Source: Aculops lycopersici
Taxonomy: Eukaryota; Arthropoda; Arachnida; Trombidiformes; Eriophyidae
NCBI GenBank assembly: GCA_015350385.1
Contig: WNKI01000001.1
Coordinates: forward strand, 7,837,433 to 7,901,432
Direction of reading: 5' to 3'
DNA: 64,000 bases
Every line of letters starts with the position of its first letter. The stretch's first letter is position 1. Position numbers and translations under genes: made by a program. Below, in pieces: positions 35,021 to 43,500 of this stretch. Under the pieces are notes generated by a model. The model did no database searches and was not told the origin of the DNA. It was given only the letters and a program-made list of their open reading frames with translations.

Positions 35021-35476
35021 TCATATTTGGGCCAAGGGGGCACCTCGGTGAATCTGTACATTGAATATGCAAGCAGGTGGTTTTGTTACATCTCCCGAAA
35101 CAGTTGCACTTATTCCAAAATCCGCTAGAGCTCCCTTAATGAGACCACACGTGAAGGCTAGATACTTTGGCATCAATTCTAGATATTGCTTACTATTTGA
35201 CATCCTAATTATGAATCTAAATTTGTTTTCGTGTAACACATACTGACCAGATCTATTGGTCCGCAAATTATCAATTTGTTTGTGGAATATAGAGCTCCAA
35301 AATTCACGGCATATAAATTTCATCACATCCAATTCTTCATCATTGAAACGTAACATATCTGAGGTCAGCCGTTCCACGTACCTTTGTCCTGTCTTAAATC
35401 CAACGTCCTCAAGTTTATCTGGCATCATATCTACCAGCTCAATGTGGAGAAAGTCGATTACAGAATCGTCGACCAT
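35021..35476 (-). CDS. TRAPPC6: TRAPP complex subunit 6 (Trs33-like)
   Basis: A 151-residue single-exon ORF of the expected size. It matches the TRAPPC6/Trs33 fold: GFKTGQRYVERL, the signature FICREFWSSIFHKQIDNLRTN, YVLHENKFRFIIRM, and KYLAFTCGLIKGALADFGI ending in a CIFNVQI strand. This subunit pairs with TRAPPC3 in the TRAPP core, the Rab1/Rab11 guanine-exchange complex at the Golgi. The 6A and 6B forms of vertebrates cannot be separated. The initiating Met is the first in the frame. Confidence 0.93.
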   Translation of the reverse strand: MVDDSVIDFLHIELVDMMPDKLEDVGFKTGQRYVERLTSDMLRFNDEELDVMKFICREFWSSIFHKQIDNLRTNRSGQYVLHENKFRFIIRMSNSKQYLELMPKYLAFTCGLIKGALADFGISATVSGDVTKPPACIFNVQIHRGAPLAQI

Positions 35477-35888
35477 CTCTTATAATTGATGTAGTTTTGG
35501 TTTTGTTTGAAAGTCTATCATGTATCAATATGAATTATAGTTGTGATTCGTGAAGCATGTGTCATGGTATTTACAAAATGAAAGAAGCCGCCTTTTTCCC
35601 ACAGCGCCACAAGCGGTGGCCCTGGAACTATTCTACGCTCGATTTTTTAGTGCAGAATTGGAAAAACACAATATGAGTCCTATAATGAGTGGGCCAAAAA
35701 ATCACAGATGACAAACCAATTTTTGTGCCATTCATTTTGCATCTTCTTGGTCGCACGATCTTGATGAGACAAAAGAATTTGCGACAAGTTGAAATCAAAG
35801 TTGGATAGGAATCTGAGAAGAAATTATAAATTGAGTAAGAGTAACAAAGTCGTTTAATTAGTATCTACAATGTTGGAGCGCCGTTGGC
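35477..35888. other. Intergenic gap TRAPPC6/VPS37
   Basis: 412 bp upstream of TRAPPC6 and downstream of VPS37, both on the minus strand. Presumably the TRAPPC6 promoter and VPS37 3' UTR. If the VPS37 reading frame is spliced rather than stopped at 35889, a short 3' exon could lie here, but I could not identify one. Confidence 0.35.
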
Positions 35889-36512
35889 TTACCGAATACC
35901 TGTCCATGATTCGTTCGTCTCCTGACTCAGACGCTTTGCCTTGATTATTCTCAAATAAGCCAATTTTCTTTTCTCTAGATATTGGCTTATAAAGGTATCG
36001 TAATCAATTGATTTGGACTCAAATTGGCTGGATATATTTTCGCTCTCTTTCTCGGTTTGCTTGGCAGCTCTGTTGACGACTTCCAACGTCGACTCTAGCG
36101 ACGTTCTCTTGGATAAATCCAATAATATTGTAGCCTTGTCCTCAATCTGTTTCTTAAGCTCGTTACTGTCCCCGACGACTGTTAATAATTTCGCTCTGTT
36201 GCTTTCGTAATCGTTCTGTTGGGCAAGATTAAACTCTGCAAGACTCCTAACCGAGGCCATCAACATTTCACGCTCCGCCTCGAGACTTTTAACCTGTAAT
36301 TTTGTTAAGGAGAACCCGGCTGTTAGTTTACAAAACTTTTATCTAATGAATCTCATACATGATTTGAGAATAAAACTTACTTTTTCGCTTTGATTCACTA
36401 GTTCATCATATTTGTCGTCTGTGGTTGCGTTGCACAATTCCTTCAATTCATCATTGGATAACTTGTATATTTCCGATAGGGCACTTGTGATATCTGAATA
36501 TTGGATCGCCAT
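35889..36512 (-). CDS. VPS37: ESCRT-I subunit VPS37 (Mod(r) domain), two exons
   Basis: Exon 1 is 36381-36512 (44 codons, starting MAIQYSDI) and exon 2 is 35889-36293. The 87-bp intron (36294-36380, minus strand) begins GTAAGT and ends TTACAG, phase 0. The 178-residue protein is mostly coiled coil and carries the Mod(r) signature: a region with ELCNATTDDKYDELV, then KQTEKESENISSQF and DTFISQYLEKRKLAYLRIIKAKRL. VPS37 joins TSG101, VPS28 and UBAP1/MVB12 in ESCRT-I for endosomal sorting. The stop TAA at the end lies within a good donor-like sequence (CG GTAAGC), so a further exon cannot be excluded. Vertebrate A-D type is not assignable. Confidence 0.85.
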
Positions 36513-36892
36513 GGTCTATGCTTCGGCACAGTCGTCCGACTGGATGTTTACAACAATTGTATAAAATTAAGATCTTGCAATTACGAAGATGGTGGACATC
36601 TATTAATAACGATAACTATTCAAAATTTAAGTCTCCATAACAAAGGTGGCAAAAGCTTTTGTATTTTGATCCACATCAGCAATGGAAAAAGGCTCGATCA
36701 CTCAGCGCGCAAGAAAACAACACTCATTTTCTTACGGACAAAACTCACGCGCTGTGCACCACCGTCGAGATCTAGAATCATGAAACTAGATGCAATCATT
36801 CACTTGTTCTTAATTTTAAATGATAATTGATTGAAGCTTTATTTACAGGTTTAGATTTACTGGTGGGTGGTCTCTGGAACCTTCTTCGATTA
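36513..36892. other. Gap between VPS37 and the SMARCE1-like gene
   Basis: 380 bp holding the VPS37 promoter/leader and the 3' UTR of the SMARCE1-like gene, both minus-strand. A TTTATT at about 36838-36845 gives an AATAAA on the minus strand some 50 bp after the SMARCE1-like stop. No ORF of interest. Confidence 0.45.
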
Positions 36893-37447
36893 TCATGAGG
36901 CGATCACCTCAGCTGATACCTTGTCGATAATCTTGTTCAACACGAAACGCACCTCATTAGCTCTAACGAGATTCTCATCGATTACGATCTTTCGTGACTT
37001 GATTTCCGCAATACCGTTCAAAAATTGTTTACTCTCCTCCTCGATCTTGAGCTTCTTAGTTTGGTGCCTATCGCTCAGCTCTTGAATTTCGGAGTCGATT
37101 TTTCTTTGATAATCTGATAAACATTTGAGTCGCCGCTTTAGAACTTGCAAGTGATCATCGGGCTGTGTCTCTTGATGAATCACAACTTCGTTGAATAAGG
37201 TACTAACTAACTGATGATTGCGTTGAAACCTAGCGGCAGCCAATTGTCTGCTAAAATAGTTGTCATATTCACTTGGTTCATCCTCTGCAGAGTGACCGAA
37301 TGCTAGTTTGTTCGCCTCGTTTCTTTGTTTCCTTCGCGCCTTCGGGTCTCCCGAACCTGGTGGTGCTCGTTGGACTTGAGATCGCGTTTTTTGTGGGACG
37401 ATGTTATATTTTGGATGTCCAAATTTAGAGGGAATAATTGGACTCAT
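36893..37447 (-). CDS. SMARCE1/BAP111-like SWI/SNF subunit without HMG box
   Basis: A 184-residue ORF when started at MSPIIPSKFG; the frame is open 14 codons further up to 37489. The C-terminal two-thirds match SMARCE1 (BAF57; dalao/BAP111 in flies): SAEDEPSEYDNYF, the hallmark ARFQRNHQLVSTLF, a LQVLKRRLKCL helix and the RHQTKKLKIEEES coiled coil. In SMARCE1 this coiled coil anchors the subunit in BAF/SWI-SNF. The HMG DNA-binding box that normally lies just before this region is absent; the N-terminus is instead a short basic Pro/Arg/Lys stretch. Only 287-330 bp separate it from the divergent SNRPG gene, which leaves little room for a missing exon. Confidence 0.8.
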   Translation of the reverse strand: MSPIIPSKFGHPKYNIVPQKTRSQVQRAPPGSGDPKARRKQRNEANKLAFGHSAEDEPSEYDNYFSRQLAAARFQRNHQLVSTLFNEVVIHQETQPDDHLQVLKRRLKCLSDYQRKIDSEIQELSDRHQTKKLKIEEESKQFLNGIAEIKSRKIVIDENLVRANEVRFVLNKIIDKVSAEVIAS

Positions 37448-37776
37448 CTTGAAGGTCAATTGATAATATAATAGTAGATGATAGATCACGTTACATGAAT
37501 ATAATCGTCGAAAATAATTGCATCAACCATGCTCAACTGACGCTTGAAATGCATGTGTTTTGTGCGCGACGGCCAACGCGCGAGTTTTTTGTTTGACCAT
37601 AATATTCTTCCTGGTCTGTTCCAGTAAACAAACCCTTGTTGGACAGTTTGCACGAGTTTATTACTCCCTAATTATCTCCTATACCATACTACTTTACACA
37701 ATCCTTGTGTCTAATATTTTCCAAGCACTACCTCTTCCTCATATTTTGATTGAAATATTGATAGGATTTGCGCATC
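37448..37776. promoter_or_regulatory. Bidirectional promoter, SMARCE1-like / SNRPG
   Basis: A 329-bp region between divergent start codons of two housekeeping genes, so both promoters must lie here. No TATA element was assigned. Codons between 37560 and 37776 give an open frame of hydrophobic residues on the plus strand, but it has no recognisable similarity. Confidence 0.45.
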
Positions 37777-38074
37777 ATGACGAAAGTTTACCCTCCAGAG
37801 CTCAAGAAGTACATGGACAAGCAAGTAGCCGGTAAGTTGGAAATTGAACATCTACTTTATCACGGTTAAGACTAATTTGCTAACTTGAAATTTCTTTTCC
37901 CTCCAAACAGTCCGATTGAATGGTTCTCGTGTAGTCAATGGAGTAGTACGAGGATTCGATCCGTTCATGAACATAGTGCTTGACGAGGCAACCGACTCAT
38001 CAGACAAAGCTATCGGCATGATAGTCATACGCGGAAATGCAATCATGGCCATTGAAGCAATCGACAGGATATAA
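37777..38074 (+). CDS. SNRPG: Small nuclear ribonucleoprotein G, two exons
   Basis: Exon 1 is 37777-37831 and exon 2 is 37911-38074, giving 72 residues. The 79-bp intron begins GTAAGT and ends AAACAG in phase 1. The product starts MTKVYPPELKKYMDK and continues with Sm motif 1 (VRLNGSRVVNGVVRGFDPFM, NIVLDEA) and Sm motif 2 (IGMIVIRGNAIMAIEA), a close match to SmG of normal size. SmG is one of seven proteins forming the ring on spliceosomal U snRNAs. The stop is 32 bp from the stop of TSEN34 on the other strand, so the two 3' UTRs must overlap. Confidence 0.96.
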
Positions 38075-38106
38075 ACAGAATCTATTGACAATTTAGAATT
38101 ACTGCA

Positions 38107-39018
38107 TCACGAAGATGGTATTTTCAAAAACTTTTTACTATATTCATTATCCGCACGAGATTCGTGATTAACAACCTTCAGCTCCACAATGTCAAGATCT
38201 GATGCCAATGATTGAGGCATTAGATATTCACGATCTATTTTGGTCCAATATTTGACAAGTTGCTCGCCAGCTTCATCTATCACAGTCGAGAGAACGAATT
38301 GCTTGTTTGCCGTGTGACATAGTCTATGGAAGGCATTAATCTCATTGTAATTCAGCTTAGAGAGGTCGACATGACCATCTAAGTTTGGGGCTAACCTAAC
38401 GCAATATTGTGCGTGATAATCAACTGGATCTCCACCGTATGCTAGGAAATCTGAACCAAACTTGGTTCCTGCAGTTATATAATAACCTAATCGATATAGA
38501 TCTTCGAATACAGCCATTCTCTTTGAGTCCACCCGCAAGTATCCTGATACTTCCTCGTTGTTAAGAGTAACTTCCTTGAGAGAGGACGTATCACGTGAGG
38601 GCTTATCTGTGATCAGTATTCTCATCTTATTTGGGTCAAATTTACCGATCCTCTCTGATGAGATACTAATGTTTCTTCGCTTCAGCTGATCTTCTCTCTG
38701 TTGTATAAACTCTCTCGAGGCCACCTCCTGTAAAAGTCTCAACTTTTTTTCACAATGCAATTTGTTTTGTTCCAATTGAGTTACTTTATGTAGTTCTAGG
38801 GCAACAAATCTAGCCCATCCATTGTCAAGGATTAGTTTGGCTGCATAGTTGCTATAAATGCACGGAAGTCCTGAAGCAACAACTTGATGGGGATTTCTGG
38901 TTGGGCAACCGATGTGTTGCCCTATCAATCGCCTCTCACGCAACTTTGTGACTTCAGCTTCATCGTATATCAGAAAAGAACCACATGATACATAGATAGT
39001 GGGTAAATCAATAGACAT
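38107..39018 (-). CDS. TSEN34: tRNA-splicing endonuclease subunit Sen34
   Basis: A 303-residue single-exon ORF. The N-terminal half has a coiled Lys/Glu-rich segment; the C-terminal endonuclease domain carries the signature FEDLYRLGYYITAGTKFG then SDFLAYGGDP and YHAQY. The three expected catalytic residues are visible: Tyr in LAYGG, His eight residues later in DYHAQY, and Lys in the ANKQFVL segment. Together they form the active site that cuts the 3' splice site of pre-tRNA introns in the TSEN complex. Length is close to the human protein (310). The gene is head-to-head with GINS3 (235 bp) and tail-to-tail with SNRPG. Confidence 0.92.
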   Translation of the reverse strand: MSIDLPTIYVSCGSFLIYDEAEVTKLRERRLIGQHIGCPTRNPHQVVASGLPCIYSNYAAKLILDNGWARFVALELHKVTQLEQNKLHCEKKLRLLQEVASREFIQQREDQLKRRNISISSERIGKFDPNKMRILITDKPSRDTSSLKEVTLNNEEVSGYLRVDSKRMAVFEDLYRLGYYITAGTKFGSDFLAYGGDPVDYHAQYCVRLAPNLDGHVDLSKLNYNEINAFHRLCHTANKQFVLSTVIDEAGEQLVKYWTKIDREYLMPQSLASDLDIVELKVVNHESRADNEYSKKFLKIPSS

Positions 39019-39253
39019 CCTAAATGATTTATTAAGATTCGAGATCCGTCGACCTTGCGAGGCACGTGTTTTTTATTCCATCTGATGTGGCTTCGAAAAA
39101 GCGGATTCGACTGTATCACGCTTTCTCCCACACCAAAACATTAGATTCACTCAGAAAACGCGCGCAAACTTTTTCCCAGAAAATACAATCGATAAACGGA
39201 ATGCAATGTTTTAGACTTACGCTAATCAACAGATATTATTATTTATTTATTAT
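39019..39253. promoter_or_regulatory. Bidirectional promoter, TSEN34 / GINS3
   Basis: 235 bp between divergent start codons. A short AT-rich stretch lies next to the GINS3 start (39229-39255). No further element is assigned. Confidence 0.45.
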
Positions 39254-39961
39254 TTGATCATGGATTTCGATGAGGATCCAGAGTATCTTGATCTAGACGA
39301 TATATTGGCCCAAACACAGACTGTCAACTGTAGATTTCTTTTGAATATTCCAGGATTGGAATTCTTATCTCCCAGCAATAGTGAGGGTGCAACCCAAGGA
39401 TCTCAGACACTATTGCCTTTTTGGATGGCAAAGACTCTATTCACATACAGTATGATTGATATAGATACCCCTAAACAGTACAGTAACAATTTTCGAGAAA
39501 TTATCCAAGCGGAACCAGAGGAAGTCGATCTTAGAAAAGCAGGCCCTTACTATTACAAATTCGGTCAACTCCTAATGGGTTTGGTTCGAGAACGAGGAAA
39601 CAATCTCGCAATGTATACCAACGAAGGTCAAAGAAATAAGTTTAGGAGGGAAGAGGGTGAAGTACTAGAGGATAGACGATCATTAGCTAGTAGTTTGCTG
39701 CAGTCTTTTCATGTTAGACGCCACAGGTTGTTGCAGTTCTCAAATAATGGACATCGTCAAAACGAACGCCACAAAAATGTCAAAAAATTTGAGCTATTAC
39801 TTGATAATATGGAAATGTCCTTGTTCAGGATAGGTTGTCAGCAAACTGAACGACTGAAAGAATGGAACACTCGACAGATAGAGTGTATCAGTAACAGTGT
39901 GATCTCTATTAGGCTATCGAAACGTCAAAAATTGGAAGACTCACATGCAACAGCAAAATAA
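39254..39961 (+). CDS. GINS3: GINS complex subunit Psf3
   Basis: A 235-residue single-exon ORF; Met at 39260 is an alternative start with two fewer residues. It matches Psf3: YLDLDDILAQTQTVNCRF, IPGLEFL, LLPFWMAKTLF, AEPEEVDLRKAGPYYYKFG with a short loop, SLASSLLQSFHVRRHRLL and a closing LLDNMEMSLFRIGCQQTERL. Psf3 with Sld5, Psf1 and Psf2 forms GINS, part of the Cdc45-MCM-GINS replicative helicase. A ~25-residue insertion with RRE-rich sequence lies before the C-terminal helices. The canonical AATAAA overlaps the stop codon (39957-39962). Confidence 0.93.
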   Translation: MIMDFDEDPEYLDLDDILAQTQTVNCRFLLNIPGLEFLSPSNSEGATQGSQTLLPFWMAKTLFTYSMIDIDTPKQYSNNFREIIQAEPEEVDLRKAGPYYYKFGQLLMGLVRERGNNLAMYTNEGQRNKFRREEGEVLEDRRSLASSLLQSFHVRRHRLLQFSNNGHRQNERHKNVKKFELLLDNMEMSLFRIGCQQTERLKEWNTRQIECISNSVISIRLSKRQKLEDSHATAK

Positions 39962-39962
39962 A
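39957..39962 (+). terminator. Polyadenylation hexamer overlapping the GINS3 stop
   Basis: AATAAA contains the TAA stop of GINS3. If used, the 3' UTR would be only some 15-30 nt long. Whether this or a downstream variant is used cannot be told from sequence. Confidence 0.4.
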
Positions 39963-40544
39963 TTACGTTTGTAGCGAGTACATGCTACTGGCATCTACGA
40001 GACATCTATAGTGATTTACATTTTGATAAAGAAAAAATTCTTATTAATTCGCTCATCATCAGCATGGCCATCAGTTTAGTCCACTGATGCAACTTGTTGA
40101 ATTGAAAAATCAACTAAGATCAACGAACTTTCCATCGATACGCACACTAAAATCTGAAGTGCAATTGGCAAACAAACGAGATGATGCTGCCTAGAGGCGG
40201 TGATACCTTGTATGTAGTTACCAGCCAAGCTAAATCTAGACTGTCGATGGGGCAGGAGAGAATAGAGATAAGTTGACGCAACTAATGTGTGTTTAAGTAA
40301 TTGTAAGTTCAAAATTCATTTCTGTGGACTTGATTTTCAACTTTGATAAACAATTTATTTGTTGTGTGACACATCAATCATCACGAACAATACTCGGGAG
40401 TTGATTTTGATAGGCAGTGAATTAAAGATTTAGTTTATAATATGTGCCGATCATATTGCTGCTCTGTTTTTCGAATGACATCAAATGCCAGCTCGTTAGT
40501 TAGGACCACTTGTTATAGACACTATGTTGTCTTCCTAACGTAAC
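39962..40544. other. Convergent gap GINS3 / Notch
   Basis: 583 bp between the stops of GINS3 (plus) and Notch (minus), so mostly 3' UTR. A TTTATT near 40355 supplies an AATAAA on the minus strand about 190 nt after the Notch stop. A short minus-strand ORF (40076-40312) has no recognisable feature. Confidence 0.45.
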
Positions 40545-43500
40545 TCACAATTGGGCACAGAATGGTGGAAAGGCAAAGCCGCCAAACTGTTGAGCCGTTT
40601 GGTCATAGACAGTTTGCTTGCGCTCATCCGCCATGGAGCCCAATTCTACGACCTCGTGAGTTGGCGAGTTGAGGTGATTAAATGAGCTAGTTGGTGGTGA
40701 CATCATGGAACTTGATACCGGTGATAGTGAGTTTGTTAGGGAATTTGGCGTTGGTGGCATGGCGACATTGTAAACACTCATAGAGGTTAGGTGATGGTTG
40801 TTGTTGTTGTTGTTGTTGTTGTTATGAGTTTGAATGGTATGATGACTGCTACTTGTTGACTTGGTTGCTCGACGTCCGAGTGTCTTGACTTCTCGTCCGG
40901 TGTGCGTAGTATTGTTGTGATTGTGGTCGACAAAGTCATCGGTTTGGTATACCATCACAGATTTACAATGATTTTGTAAATTATTACGAATAATATTGGC
41001 CTCCGCAATCAATGGCTTAGTGGAGTTGCTCCTGGCAAGCGCGGCCCTTTGAGCTTGTCTTCCACCAGGAGTCTTGACACCCGTACTCTGAGTGTGAGAG
41101 TGATAGCTTGGTGGTGGACCGGAACTGCCGTTGCTATTGCTACCGCCATCGGTGGCTGGCGAGAAGGGACTTATTTGCCTGCTGGATGCGTGCATGCTGT
41201 TGATTGATCTTGGTGTGGGTGGTTCATGTTCCTCTAATAATCTAACAATATCATAGTGTTGCTTCAAACGAGCAATCTCAATTGGACTTCTATCCATCTC
41301 ATCGCTAATATCCTTGTTAGCGTTGTGACTCAATAACATCTCGATGGCTCCCTTGGCACCCTCCTTGGCTGCTAGAAATAATGGTGTCTCCTCGGCAAGG
41401 TCTTGGGCATCCTTGTTTGTCTCTCGGACTGCCAGTAGTCTTCGAATTGCATCAACATTGTTAGTTGCAGCGGCCCAATGTAAAGCTGTTTTACCATTTG
41501 CATCGCTCTTGGTCACCTCGCACTCATTCAATATGAGCTCTTCTAACATGGAGTATGTGCCTACTTTGGTGGCCAATATAAGTGGCGTTGTTCCGTCGTG
41601 TGTTTGAGCATTGAGATCGGTTCCACGACATCTAATAAGTAACTCAAACACTCCCATTGAATCGGCAGCTATGGCTGCATGCAATGGCGTTCTACCTGTA
41701 GCATCCTGAGCATTGACATCCTGTGAATCACATCGTTCCAATAGTCCACGAGCCGCATCGACTCGTCCATGCCGCGCTGCTAAGTGGAGCGCAGTCTCAC
41801 CGGTGACCTTGTTGGCCAGATTAACTTGGGCGCCACGATGCAATAGGTCCGTCACATTGCTATCTGTCGGTCCTTGCATCTCGCAGGTGGTTCCATAAGA
41901 CACCAAGCCCAAGGGTTCCTTTGAAAATTGTGTGCCCATCGAGGCCACCATCAACGGAGTCAGTCCATGTGGACCCTCAATGTTGATTGGGTTCATTGGC
42001 ATAACTGGAGGCGACATTGGTTCGTTTGATGGCTGATTGTCAGCATGTATAACTGTGCCCGTGTCAGTTCCATTGTAAGTGCTGCCATACTCTCCATACT
42101 GATCATATGGCTCGTGATAGATGACACCATTATTTGGCGTTGTAGCACCATTGCATCGATCGATATCAGTCTGATGCTCTTTGGCTGCGGTACACTCCCT
42201 CCTCTTGATTCCACGGAAAAAGTTGCCACCTAGTGCCTGTAGAGTGCTAACACCTCTACCTTTTGATGCCCGATCGGTGGGATCGCGATTCCGTGAAGTG
42301 AGCACGGGCTTAAATCCCTCGGGGAACCAAGTGATTGCTTTCTCGCGAACCTTCTTCTGTTTACTTCCTACGGTCATAACCATGACTAGGGTACAGGCAA
42401 TGAGAGCTGCACAAATAACGACATACATTGCGGTGGCCGAGTTTTGGATTGGCCCAAAACCTGGTACTGAGTCGAAACTCTGAACCCTAATCAGAGACGA
42501 GCTCTCAAAGTCCTTGGTTCTCTCCTTGAGTGCGCTCAAGAACTTGGCAATCAACTCGGTGCTGTTGTAACAAGAATGCTGACATCTTCTATTGTCAGCT
42601 ATCAGTTCAATCTCAGTTCCACGACCCTCGTCCACTTGGCGGAAGTTTTGAATCTTGAGAATGGTCTTAGTTACCAAACTAATCTTTCGCAACAACTGGG
42701 CCAATTCAATGTCCCACCGGCCACCCATCTCAATGGCTGGCTCAACTCGGATCACGAGCAAACCTTGAGCAAGTGTGCTGGGCGCTGAGGGCATGATCTC
42801 GTTAGAAATTGCCGTCTCGCAGTCGGCTCCGTCCCAGCCGCACTCTGCTGTGTTGCACTCTTGATCACAAACTCCGTTTGCATAGTTTTTAAGACAGTAA
42901 GAATCAGATCGATCGTCGCACTTCTTAACGACATGCTGGTTGCTATTGTTTCGGCCGTTGCCACTTCCGTTGTTGTTCGCACTTCCGCCGCTAGCGCCAT
43001 TGCCACTTGTTGATGATGACGACGACGAGCTTGATGATATGGACGAGCCCGATGAGGACGATGGATTACGATAGAATTGTTGCTGTGAGCACTCGTCTCC
43101 GTCGTATAGGCACTCTGGTGTGTTACACTCTGGATCGCATTCGCCATTCTTGAAGGCGACCCAACAGGCGATTGGGTTTCCGCACTTGGCCCAGGGGTTT
43201 CCTGGCTTGAGACAATCGCCCCCGTCGAATGAGCACTTGAGATTGTTGCACTCTTCATCGCAAACTCCATTCTGGAGCTTGCTCTCACAATCATTTAGTT
43301 CGCAATTGTTTCCATTTAAATTGTTTAAGCTGTTGAGGTTTAATTGATTTAAATTGCTGCTATGCGACAACTCACACCTCTCGCCCCAGAAGCCAGCCTG
43401 ACAGAGACATCTGAAGGAGTTGACGTAATCCTTGCAGAGCGCACCATTCTGGCATGGATTTGAGGCGCACTCATCGATGTCGATTTGACAATGTTGGCCG

